Assembly: GCF_035046485.1 (NCBI RefSeq)
Contig: NC_085138.1
Location: 340,950,263-341,014,262 of the forward strand
Reading direction: 5' to 3'
Origin: Aedes albopictus
Lineage: Eukaryota; Arthropoda; Insecta; Diptera; Culicidae
DNA: 64,000 nt
The translations under genes and the position numbers were made by a program. Position 1 is the first letter of the stretch, and every line of letters begins with the position of its first letter. Positions 1 through 10,639 of the stretch are shown here, piece by piece. The notes under the pieces were generated by a model, which ran no database searches, was not told where the DNA came from, and saw only the letters and a list, made by a program, of their open reading frames with translations.

Positions 1-500
1 TCGAAGATTTTCAGACCGAATTTCAGGAGAAAGTTCTGAAGGAACACATGGAGCAATTGTGGAAAGAATCATTGGACAAATTTATGGAGGGATCTCATCA
101 ATTTCAGATGAAATCTCCACTAGTTTCTGGAAGAGCTCATGGATGAATTTCTAAGGCAATCCATGGGAGCTTTTCTGAAGGAATTTATGAAGAAATACCT
201 GGAAAATCCTCTAGAGAAAATTTTGAATCAAACTTTAAACGAATTTCTGAACAAATAAATATGTTTTAATAGAACTCAAGAAATCCGTTAAAACATTTTG
301 AAAGGAATTCTTGGGGAATTTTTAAAAGGCGCAATTTCGGAAGCAATTCAATAAAGGTTTTAAAAAGCAGTTCTTAAATTAATTTCTGGAATAATGTCTT
401 AAAAATATTGGAAGAAAATCAAATAGAAACTATGAATTTTCTAAAGTAACGAATATCTATAGAAATTCTTATGGAAGTCTCTGAATCTGAACTCATTTCT
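1..500. repeat. Decayed GGAATTCC-type dispersed repeat
   Basis: The stretch is built from variants of a 12-bp word close to GGAATTCCTGGA (for example ggaagaatcattgg and gaaggaatttatga). It carries many stops and indels and has no credible reading frame. The same word in clean form makes the satellite at 31911-36018. I read this as a degraded relative. From 501 to 835 I see only AT-rich sequence with no gene. Confidence 0.6.
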
Positions 501-835
501 TCTGAAGAGTTTCATAAAGAAATTCGTGATTGACCAAAATGGAAACCAAAGTTAAAAATATGGCCAGAACTGCGGCAATGCTTCTATTTGACCAGTACCA
601 CTTATAATACAAAAATCAAGTATTAGCATAATTTGTGCATTTCTCCAGCAAAATATAGATTGAACTTTCATTTACAACATTGGTAGTTTTCATATAATTA
701 TTGATTATTTTTATAAAAATTATTTTCTTTAGACTGGCCAAAACCGGTGCACGTACCCTATTTCTTATTACAATTAGAAGCACCGTGGCAAAAATAGACA
801 TATGAGAGCTAATTTGTTAAGGATTTTCTTTTCTT

Positions 836-1075
836 CCAGTTTTCGTGACTGCCGCTTTCCATCCTCGGTCGCGCCCTCTGCTCGTCAGATCACGCTCCAC
901 CTAATCCACGTATCATGCTCTCTGTTTTCCATACCTTTTTTATACCAACCAAACCGGTAGCGAACATCAATTTTGCAGGGTAGTTGTCCGGCATTCTTGC
1001 AACATGTCCTGCCCATGGTATGTTTCCGAATAGTTCCCCATGTATTTCTTACCCTAGAATTAACTCCCACCCCTA
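836..1075 (-). pseudogene. 3' end of an RTE-like non-LTR retrotransposon
   Basis: Read on the minus strand, one frame gives the pattern WAGHVARMPDN...FATGLVGIKK, followed shortly by a stop. It matches the C-terminal end of the plus-strand RTE-like element at about 44.6-44.8 kb (KNAG, LVGTRRRGAQRAR, DQVERDL). Only about 75 codons remain and no reverse transcriptase core is present. The strand is the same as the endonuclease half at 4021-5537, so the two could be ends of one element whose middle was lost or displaced. That link is inference. Confidence 0.55.
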
Positions 1076-3134
1076 GCTAGTTGACATTGAACATGACCTT
1101 AAAATTGAATCGTCATAAAAAAATAAATCAACCAGCAATCATTCTCCTCTCTACAACCTGCCCAATTCAAAATGGCTTCAAAGTTGATGTTCAATGACCG
1201 AACACGGGAAAACCAATATCAAACTCTCGACATCCTTGGTGGTGGTAAACAATTACGTCCAGGTGATTGATTTCACTTTTTTTCACCCGTGTCACCGCAC
1301 TTGTCGAAAACTGTCGATAATTGTTTTGCCCTGTTGTGTCACTGACTGGAGGGCTTTGACGCACAGCGTGAACCAACTGAACAACAATTCAATTTCAAGT
1401 TCTACTTTGACCTTTCCATTTTTTTTCTGTTTGTGGGTTAAACCACAGCTTTTCCACTTGAAAAATGTGCACTCTATTTATTGAACCTGTCCGATGCGCC
1501 CTCCGGTAGAATAATGCATCAACGTTTAACACCGCACTGCCAAAGGATGAACTTTGGCTGTGAGTGAGCGTATGTGTTGATGTGAGCCGATAGTGGTGAT
1601 GGTTGCCGATGGCGAAAAAAAAGAAACAAATAACCAACTATACGATCCAGGGATCCAGTATAGTTCAGCCAGTTCAGCCCACGTGTTCAAGTTTGGAGTG
1701 AAACAAATTGCCAACGCGCGCTAGCTGCTGCTATTTTGCCGCCGCATTCGCTTCGGTATACGTACGTAAATTGGATCCCATTCATCTCGCCGGCAAACTT
1801 TTGCGGCATTCGACCGACGGATGAGTCTCCGGAGAGTCTGAATGGAAAACTTGGCGGTAAAGAAGTTTTGCTCTTTTCAATGGGCTGAACTTCTTCACCA
1901 TCACCAGAAGTCTACAGCCCGCAGTGGTTGGTTGTTGCGGGGAAGCAGCTGCCATCAGCCACGCGGTAGCACAATGCGGGAAGATTACACCAGGCTGAGC
2001 CGAGAATTTTTCTTTGGTTTGATGAAACGCGGTAATGAGCTTACGGTGTTTTGTGCTAATCCTGGTGGGAATGATTACCCAAAGCTTTTGCTAGACATCG
2101 TAGGCAATGGTTAGGATCGGATCGGAAAAGGTAATCCGGTGATTCAAGAATAAATTATTGCTGGAATTTTCTTTACAGTTCTAAGCAATGATAAATAGCC
2201 TTACTTTTTAGGCTTTCAAAGTGGTAACAGCAACTAGACCCTATTTGCAACAAGACAATATACTTCAGCAAGAATTTCACTATACTAAACAAATGCATTG
2301 TAGGGAACATTAGAGAAATACATGTGGTTCAGGCTTGAACTTGCTTTATTCTAACATATTACTTAACGCTACATCTTGGCCTACTACAGCATTTTCATCG
2401 ATTTTTAGCGTTTTACGGAAGAGGTGCAAAAAGGCCATCTGCAGTGGGGTAAGATGTCATTTCATGAAAACATTCAAAAATTACGCCCATCAATTTTTTG
2501 GTGTTCTCGACTTTCAATAGCATTGACATCAACAACCATGCGCCTCCATGTGTTTGTTCAATCTGCTTGAAAATACATTGCACAAATGGTCCAAAGCCGT
2601 CTTTACGAAGACAAAAATGTTTGTGCCTAAACCATAAGTTTGAGATACATGGTGTCTTTGGGAAAGTTTCTTCTTATTTTTCGACCTTTTTTCTTATCAT
2701 TTTGAAATTAGGGTGGTCCCTCTAGTTTCGCTGATCCAAACATCTGCTTTTTAATAGTTTTATGTACGTTTACAAAATGTTCTACAAAGTTGTAAAAAAA
2801 AACTTATTTGGAGCAAGTTTGCCAAAGAAACCATTATTCTATCTCTTATGGTTCTTAACATATATTTTTTTAAATGATTCATGTTAGGGTGATCCATGAA
2901 TTTCAGTTTTCCTAAAATAACTTTAAAATCATTCGTTTCTTGTAAATACTTTGTTCCGAGCACTTTTAGAACTATCAACGACGCATCTTTTTTCCAAAGA
3001 GCCCAAAGTTCTAACTCACGTAGTTAAAAAGATATTGGCATTTTTCTTCAAAAAATCATTTTTTTTTTTTCAAAAAGTCATATCTCAAAAAGGAGCAAAT
3101 GGATTTTCCATCTCCCGGTTGCATTGAAAAGATC
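1076..3134. other. Spacer without a recognised gene
   Basis: From 1140 to 2150 the base composition is more even and looks host-like. It contains a 90-codon ORF at 1842-2114 (plus) with no recognisable motif. From 2690 to 3130 the sequence is AT-rich with phrases such as gttccgagcacttttagaac that recur in altered form inside the neighbouring foldback, so this part is probably decayed repeat of the same family. Confidence 0.4.
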
Positions 3135-4020
3135 GTACTCTGTTCTATTTATGGTGAAAAAACTGTAGGTACCTTTTTTTGTTTAAAGCTTTTTATTGAA
3201 TTTTGAAAATACGATTTTTTTATGGAAATGCAGTTGTAACTTTGAAAATCGATGAGATACAAACTTGGCGTCTTCGACAAAATTATGAGTTTTTAGCTGC
3301 TCTAAAAGTGCCCAGAACAAAGTATTGCGAAAAAATCAACACATGAAATTATATTGAGTAAAAACAGATTTTCATATGAAAAATGACACATTTCAAGAAA
3401 ATTCAACTCGTCTTTGTTAGATAGATCAAAGTAGCTTGGTAAATGGTCATCCATTTCATTCTAGAGCCAATGTTTATTTATACTGTCATCACCATTCAGG
3501 CACAATGTTGATAAGATATTGTAAATCATGTAACTTTGATAGGCTTTTACGTTAACATAAACATATACTAGTGATTGACATTTTCACTATCCATACATTG
3601 AAGTGATGAAATTGAAATTAAATTGATGGAAATCAGCTATAAATCACATTTTAAGTTGAGTTCATTGACGAATTATGGATTATAAGCAAATTTAAACATT
3701 TTCAACATGGTTACTTCGATCTATCTAATAAAGACTAGTCGAGTTTGCTAATATTGTTCCGCTTGTGTTCCGCTTTCCATATGAAAATCGGTTTTTATTC
3801 AATATAATTTTATGTGTTGATTTTTTCGCAAAACTTTGTTCTGGGCACTTTTAGAGCAGCCAAAAACTCACAATTTTGTCGAAGACGCCAAGTTTGTATC
3901 TCGTCGATTTTCAAAGTTACAACTGCATTTCCATAAAAAAAAAGTATTTTCAAAATTTAATAAAAAGTTTCAAACAAAAAAGGTACCTGCAGTTTTTTTA
4001 CCATAAATAGAACAGAGTAC
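3135..4020. repeat. Foldback (long inverted repeat) element
   Basis: The left arm, beginning gtactctgttctatt at 3135, is the imperfect reverse complement of the right arm ending aatagaacagagtac at 4020. Clear pairing covers at least 240 bp per arm and continues with more mismatch to about 300 bp, around a spacer of roughly 300 bp. It has no coding capacity. The right end coincides exactly with the point where the retrotransposon reading frame on the right loses homology. Confidence 0.75.
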
Positions 4021-5537
4021 TCACGCCACCTTCGGTACTTGCAACGTCGCCATTGAGGTGCTCATCGTAATGCTGCCGCCACCTCTCGACCACCTCACGC
4101 TCGCTCGTGAGAATATTCCCGTGATTATCTCGGCACATGTCGGCTTGTGGCACAAAGCCTCTGCGCGAGCGGTTCAGCTTCTCGTAGAACTTTCGTGTGT
4201 CCTTAGCGCGGTACAGCTCTTCCATCGCTTCGCGATCTTGTTCTTCCTGCTGGCGCTTCTTCATCCGGAAGACTGAGTTCTGCCTGTTCCGCGCCTGTCT
4301 GTAACGTGCATCATTCGCTCTCGTACGGTGCTTCTCGTTTTTCAACTGTTCACATTCGCCGTCGTACCAGTCGTTTCTGTGATTCGGAGTCGCGAAGCCT
4401 AATGTTGTAGCCGAGGTACTACCTATAGCGGATCGGATGTCCCTCCAGCAATCTTCAAGTGTAGCTGCGCCAAGCTGCTCTTCCGTTGGTAGGGCCACTG
4501 CTAACTGCTGCGCGTAGTCTTGAGCCACTTCTACGTTACGAAGTTGCTTGATGTTGAGCCGCGGCGTTCGACTTCGACGCGTGGTGATAACTGTCGAAAG
4601 TTTTGAGCGCATGCATACAGCTACTAAGTAGTGATCCGAATCTATATTCGCACTGCGGTATGTGCGGACGTTGGTTATATCAGAGAAGAATTTACCGTCG
4701 ATTGGAACTTGGTCGATTTGGATTTCTGTTTGGTGGTCGGGTGATCTCCAGGTGGCTTTGTGGATATCTTTTCGGGGGAAGAAGGTGCTTTGGACTACCA
4801 TACCACGGGAGGCTGCAAAGTTTACGCATCGCTGGCCGTTATCATTCGATACGGCGTGCAGGCTGTTTCGCCCGATTACCGGTCTGTACCTTTCCTCCCT
4901 TCCTACCTGCGCGTTCATGTCGCCGACAACGATTCTCACGTCACGCGGCGAGCAACCATCGTATGTTTGCTCTAACTGCGCGTAGAACGCTTCTTTCTCG
5001 TCATCGGGTCTCCCTTCGTGTGGGCAGTGGACGTTAATGATGCTGTAGTTGAAGAAACGGCCCTTAACTCTCAACATGCACATCCTTGCGTTGATCGGCT
5101 GCCACCCGATCACACGTTGTCGCATCTTGCTCAACACTATAAATCCCGTTCTCAGTTCATTGGTGGTGCCACAGCTTTGGTAGAAGGTAGCCGCTCGATG
5201 CCCGCTTTTCCACACTTTCTGTCCAGCCCAGCAAAGTTCATGCAACGCCACGATGTGGAAGTGGCGGAGATGTAGTTCGTCGTAGATTATCCTGTCACAT
5301 CCTGCGAAACCTAGTGACTTGCAAGTCCATGTTCCAAGCTTCCAATCGTAGTCCTTATTTCGTCGCGTGGGTCTTTGCCGATTGTATCGAGTCGTATTTT
5401 CTCCTATGTTATTCGCAATGGGGATTTTTACGGGTGGCTTATTGGGCCTACGCCAACACTCCTGTCTCGCCGGAGGGCCATCGTGCCAGTTCTGTTTAAC
5501 GTCCCAACCAACACTGGGACGACCACGCTGATGGGGC
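4021..5537 (-). pseudogene. RTE-like retrotransposon ORF, endonuclease half only
   Basis: An open minus-strand frame begins after a stop near 5538. The GTG at 5251 is not a convincing start, because homology extends upstream through KLGTWTCKSL. It encodes an apurinic-type endonuclease of non-LTR retrotransposons, which nicks target DNA to prime reverse transcription. Visible motifs are LHELCW, RMCMLRVKGRFFNYSIINVH, GDMNAQVG and the catalytic SDH (DSDHYLV). A basic linker follows (KKRQQEEQDREAMEELYRAKDTRKFYEKLN, seen in parts) and then SEREVVERWRQHYDEHLNG, which normally leads into the reverse transcriptase. Here the frame runs straight into the foldback at 4020, so the whole reverse transcriptase is missing. 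Loss of the 3' half is not the usual 5' truncation of such elements and points to deletion or replacement. Family assignment to RTE is from these motifs; the exact clade is unverified. Confidence 0.8.
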
Positions 5538-6890
5538 TACCACCTTGGATCTAGCTGGGCGTGGTGCAGCGTTTCTTACTCAGCCGCTGGATGCCAGAAC
5601 AGACGCTGTTTGAGCCGCACCTCCTTGGTGAACAGACACTCGGATCGTACCTCCTCAATCTAGCTGAAGTCAGAAGGACAACAGAGCCCAGGCTGCACTA
5701 CCAGCTAAGCACAGAACTCTTAGCTGGCGGTCTTTGTCATCGCTTGACCCGTGGAAGCACGAGGTAGGAACTTGTGAGGACCAGAGCTATATAGGACGCT
5801 CTCCTTATCGACTCACCGTTTTGCAGCCCAACTAGCTAAACACACGACTATCAAATAACAGTTTTTGATATTAGTCTACCAGGGGAAGCATGAGGATGTT
5901 GGACGCTTCTACCAAGGCTATCAACTTTACATTTTGCGATCCAGTGAAGTTGGTGTACAAACCAAATTTAACCTTAAGTACACCATAATTTCAATTTCAT
6001 CCGATTTAACAACAGTAAATAGTTCACCTTACGAATCGCATGCTAATTACCTCACTCACAGCGCTCAAATTAACAACTCATCAAAGTACCGAAATTTCAA
6101 TTTGCTTACTTGTCGTCCTGCCCACGCGGCACGGATTGTTGCTTGCTTGCTTGCTTGCTTTCCACGCCGAACCAACATCAACAGCTCGAAATTAAAATTG
6201 GCTGCCGCTGCCATCTCTCACTGAAGAACAACTAACAACCCATTCAGTTTTCGCGTGCCAACCCATCCAGTCCAACCCTCACTGCTGAAGCTGAAGCCAA
6301 TCTGCGACGAAAATCTCCGAAACACCGGAATGGCGTGGAACTAATAATTTTTCGGAAAGGACCTCCCTTCCTCGCTCAGCTGACGCTGAGGGTATTGTAG
6401 GGTGACATCGTCAGCCAGACGGAAGCAGGGGTGGAAGTGGAGGTTGTTTCAACAATTCATTTTCGTCGTAGGTACTACGTTCAGAAAATCGTCAACACCA
6501 CCATCGTGTCGTAGTCAGTCAGATGAAAAAGCTGGGCCGGCCGGGAGCTGCCTAGTAGCAAGCAACGTACCAGTCAATGATGCGGCGAGAGTACAACAGA
6601 AGCTTTTCGCCTTAACCAGTCAGCAAGCAAGTTTGTAATCGGGACGTGGGATGGAATAAGTCAAAACACGTGGAATGTTATTAGGCTGTTGGTGAGAAAT
6701 TTAAATCGGTGATGGTGTCGAAATTGATTGGCAATATTATTTTTATATTGCTGGTGATTTCGACTGGAAATGGTATGCTATAGAGTATTCAAACGATCAA
6801 ATTTGGATTGTCCGACGTTTCGGCCTGATTTACTTGGCCTTTTTCGAGGGTAAAACTGTCTAGCGATTTTAATTGCCGACAATTAGTGCC
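5538..6890. other. Retrotransposon 5' region and host-like spacer
   Basis: Roughly 5538-5850 is GC-rich and lies immediately 5' of the minus-strand RTE-like frame, so it is probably that element's 5' untranslated region. From 5850 to 6670 the composition looks host-like, with a (GCTT)n run near 6140 and a short ORF at 6402-6638 that I do not recognise. A ribozyme-like remnant is described separately at 6812-6875. Confidence 0.4.
6812..6875 (-). ncRNA. Degenerate hammerhead-like remnant
   Basis: On the minus strand the order is CTCGAAAAAGGCC, a 10-base loop, then GGCCGAAACGTCGG. This resembles a hammerhead core (CTGANGA, stem II, GAAA) with a four-base GGCC/GGCC stem II, but the CTGANGA box is mutated and stem I cannot be drawn convincingly. 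I treat it as a dead copy of the kind of repeat seen intact at 43674-43894. Confidence 0.3.
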
Positions 6891-6894
6891 ACAG

Positions 6895-7070
6895 TTTGTT
6901 TGGAATGTATTCCAGGAGTTGTTCTTGAAAAAGTCCTTGGAGGAATTTAGGAAAAAATCCCTTTAGGAATACCGGAAGGAGCCCCAGGAGGAATTCCAGA
7001 CAGAATCCTAGGAGGAATTTCTGAAAGAAGCCCAGGGGGTTGCTTTAGATCGTTACTAGGACTTTTAGAG
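6895..7070. repeat. Decayed GGAATTCC-type dispersed repeat
   Basis: Variants such as ccaggaggaattccagac and cctaggaggaatttctg recur at about 12-24 bp. It has no reading frame. This is the same family as the satellite at 31911-36018. Confidence 0.6.
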
Positions 7071-8264
7071 ACCATTTTAGTAATCAATTGAAACGCAGAG
7101 CTTCAACTTGGAAAGGACAGTGTACCGATTTACTCTGAAGCACATCATGTCATGTATGTGGATGAAAGGATAACGAAAAAATATCACACCGAAAAGCTAG
7201 AGATGAGTTCCCTTATTGCGGCAGCAACCAGCGTATCGTGTACAAAAACAACAAGACCGAAAAAATATACACCAAATATCCAGGCTGTATACGGACTGAT
7301 GGATTTTCATCAGTCTCGGTATTCTGTCGGATAAACGGACGTACGGACGGGACGGCGTTATTACACTGTTGTTGTTGTTGGTACTTCTGCCACTGTTGTT
7401 TGTTGTCACATGGAAGGGCACGTGTGGACAAACTGTGTGAATGCTTTGTTCCCTGTGAAATCAGTCTGCCCAGTTCACGCTGCTGTGCAATATTGGTTTA
7501 GATATTTGGACAAGAGAACCTCGTTTTGGGACTATAGTAGTGTTGTCAACCCCCACTTTTGACAAGTATTATGTTTGAAACTGTGTGTGCTCAGAAAAAC
7601 AAAGTGATGCCTAACAGCGAATAAATTTGGTTAAAGGGCAAACCGTGCTAGAATAGAACCGTGTTTATGCTTACATTTCCATACATACAGCACTAGACAT
7701 GACCTAAATTTGAATTTAATGTGTTCTATTTTACTTCTTCTCATTTCAGATTTGTTCATCTTCAGTAACCGTTCACAGTCAACGAAGGATAACCGGTACT
7801 CAACCAAACTCCGGGACCTTCTGCTTCTGGGCCCGAGGTAGAAGGTCCAACGCAAAAATTGTTGTATTTTGATTAGGCAGAAAACCCTTCAAATCAATGC
7901 GTTTATTCCTTATCAACGTCTTTTGACAACACGACTATTTTTCTTTTTCCATACATCATGCGGGAGTTTTAAACATTTCGTTTAAAAAATGTTTCTCCTG
8001 TAATATTAGACATCGATGTGATTGTAAGAGGGTTCTGAGACGTGTGATAAAACCTTAATTGTACTTTTTTTAATGGTTGATGTCCAAATTTTCCCCAAAA
8101 CTATTTGACATTAAAATATTACTTAAAGTGGCTAAATCCTTTGGTATTATTTTTTTGTTCCTAATGCAAAATGTCATAGATGTAAACAGAGAGGGACTTG
8201 GTGGAGACATCCTAGTGCCGGCATAGTCTGGAAATAACAATTTGCAAACCAGGATGCTATCCGC
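7071..8264. other. Spacer without a recognised gene
   Basis: AT-rich sequence with a (TTG)n run near 7366-7380. Short ORFs overlap on both strands and none has a recognisable motif. Confidence 0.4.
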
Positions 8265-8705
8265 AAAGAATTTATCGGACAGGAATGCTAGGAAATCCTC
8301 CAGGAAGTTTATCTGGAGATTTCCCAAGACCTCCTTCTAGTGATTCCTTTAGGAGTTCTGGTTGTGGATTCTTCCAAGAATCCCTCTGGGGATTCCATCA
8401 TGAGTAACTTTTGAGAATTTCTGCACGAGTTCCTATTGAAGCATTCAATGGAAGTTCCCTCTGTGGATTTCTCCAGGGGTTTCATCTATGGATTTCTTGA
8501 ATTCTCTCTGCAGGTTTTACCAGTAAAATACCGTCAGATCCTAACAGTATTTTCTCCAGGAGTAACCTCTGAGAAATACTCCAGAAGCAATCACTAGTAG
8601 AATCCCCAGAAAGGATTCCACGAGGATTCTTAAGAAAGAGTTTCTGGAGAAATCCACAGAGGGAACTTCCGCAGAAACTCCCTTAGCAAAATTCCTGAGG
8701 AATTC
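8265..8705. repeat. Decayed GGAATTCC-type dispersed repeat, both orientations
   Basis: The left half reads in the C-rich orientation (gattcctttaggagttctgg) and the right half returns to purine-rich phrases (gaggattcttaagaaagag). Unit length is blurred to about 12-15 bp. No gene is present. Confidence 0.5.
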
Positions 8706-8895
8706 TCTGAGATTTATAGTCCTATGAAAACGGTACTTTTTCATTCCATTCGATTTCTCGAACCTCTGAGATAACAAAACAAAAACTGTACAGAAACCGA
8801 TGCTTCATTGCCTACGACATGCATTGAATACTAAGGATACGGGTATTACAATGATTTTATTGTCCTTTTCTGGCTATACCAGTCAGCCAGTATGT

Positions 8896-8957
8896 CTGAA
8901 ATAGACGCGCCGGACTAGCGATTCGGAGTCGTGGGTTCAAATCCCACCAAAGCAAGT
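8896..8957 (+). pseudogene. tRNA-derived fragment (possible SINE head)
   Basis: GTGGGTTCAAATCCCAC folds as a perfect T-arm, and CCGGA-CTAGCGA-TTCGG can form an anticodon arm with a 7-base loop reading AGC. A matching acceptor stem is absent. A poly-T run follows at about 8961. I take it as a tRNA pseudogene or SINE head, not a working tRNA. Confidence 0.35.
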
Positions 8958-9109
8958 GATTTTTTTTTTGCAATTTTTTCTCACAATTTTCCAATTAAAC
9001 GTACATACTTTCCCTTAAATTACTTCAAGTTTTACGACTGACGGGTATTGCCACAAAATATCTGAGTACTGGTTGCAGAGGCTCATCCTAACAGAAAAAA
9101 AAAGCCGAG

Positions 9110-9420
9110 AAAGCACTTCTAGAATAGCTTTTGCCGGTATTGAAATTCTTGGATTAATCCCCAGAGAGAACCCCTGGAGGACTCCCCAGTGAAGACTCCA
9201 AAACAAATCTCCAGAAGGAACTCCTGGAAAGAGTCTCCAGAGGGAACTCCAAGAGAAATCTCCGAGTGCAACTCATGCCAAAATCCAAGGAGGAACTCCT
9301 GAAGAAATTTCCTGAAGGACATTTAGGAGGAATATCCTGGAATAACTCCTATAAGAACTGTAGGAAAAATCCCTAAAAGGATCACCAGGAGCAATCCTTA
9401 GAAGGCGGTTATGTTTCTGG
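9110..9420. repeat. Decayed GGAATTCC-type dispersed repeat
   Basis: Phrases such as ggaggactccccagtgaaga and ggaactcctggaaagagtct repeat with a spacing near 12-15 bp. No coding potential is seen. Confidence 0.55.
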
Positions 9421-9920
9421 AAGAATTTCTAAAGTAACTTTTAGTTAAATTTTAAGAAAAAAAAACCCAGATTTATCCACCTAGTGGTGATAGTGCCTTT
9501 CTCGTCGAATATGTACTCATGATCTTTCCGTCGACGCAATCAATCTTGCCTTAGAGTCAGTGATCAGCCCCAAATCTCTGTGCTTTGGTAATGGACGAGA
9601 AGGGGGAAATGCTCATAACAGCGATCTGGGACTGTACCACCTACGAATTTCTGAATTTCTGAAAATCAAGAATTTTATCAAGGTCATCATCGAATTGGGG
9701 CACTCATTCCGACGTTATATTCAACGTATGGGCAGAGCTGAAAGTATCAGTCCTTTCAGTTGACTGCTTGACCATCTTCACTGGAGGCTGATTCATACCA
9801 AGATGACAATTACTAGCTAGGATTAAACTTTTTCCACAGAACACTTTGACAAGGATTTATCTGCAAATTTTATGCTATATTTTATTATCAATTTGTAATG
9901 TAAGAATGTTCCGGGCTGAT

Positions 9921-10476
9921 AGCATAGCATAGCATAGCATAGCATAGCATGAATACTTGCACAAATCTTGGATGGAGTTGCAAAGTTGAATATTTCCATT
10001 GACATTGCTGATGTCGCTACTATCTACAATGTCACAGATTCACTCAGCTCCACACACCTGGCCAAGTCCTTGCAAGCATTTATAAATCCCTTCATCAACT
10101 TAGAAAGAGCCCAGAACTGAAGCATCTTCCAATAGATGAAAGGATGTTGAAAATAGCGAATTTTCAACTTATATGCAGTTATAAAGTAAATATACTGAAG
10201 TAGAATTATTTATAAATAAATAATATTGGAAAGATCTCACCAATTGTTGTGGGGTTTTTGTGGTTCAATGCCGATCATCTAATTGTCTTGATTGATGTTC
10301 TTCTCTGTAAAGAACAACACAATACTCCGCAAAGAACAACACAATACTGAACACTTAACACCCGCCCATCTATTGTTTTGATTTTCACTCGAGACAATAG
10401 CGAACGCGATCGATTATGCTGCCATACTCACCCCTTACAGGAGCGATGCATGCACAGCAAAAACAACACAATACTC
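9921..10476 (-). mobile_element. Non-autonomous retroposon with (ATGCT)n tail and 23-bp target duplication
   Basis: A perfect 23-bp direct repeat starting atgtaagaatgttccggg occurs at 9898-9920 and 10477-10499 and brackets this 556-bp segment. The left end is six or more copies of AGCAT, which on the minus strand is a 3' pentanucleotide tail. The length of the target duplication and the simple tail are typical of target-primed retroposition. No ORF is present. The 17-base phrase aagaacaacacaatact is repeated near 10310 and 10332 and in altered form near 10460. Confidence 0.7.
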
Positions 10477-10639
10477 ATGTAAGAATGTTCCGGGCTGATG
10501 CGCTTAAATTTTATTTTTCCATACAACGTTGATCCATCCTACTGTAAATTTACGTCTCAGGAATCTAAAATGGTGTGATTTGATGAGATCGCTTTAGTTT
10601 TTTTAGGTTTTTGGTTCTCTTACACATATCTATCGTTTC

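Noticed and set aside
1842..2114. 90-codon ORF in host-like DNA as a gene
   Set aside because: No domain, no clear splice sites and no supporting context; it remains possible but unsupported.
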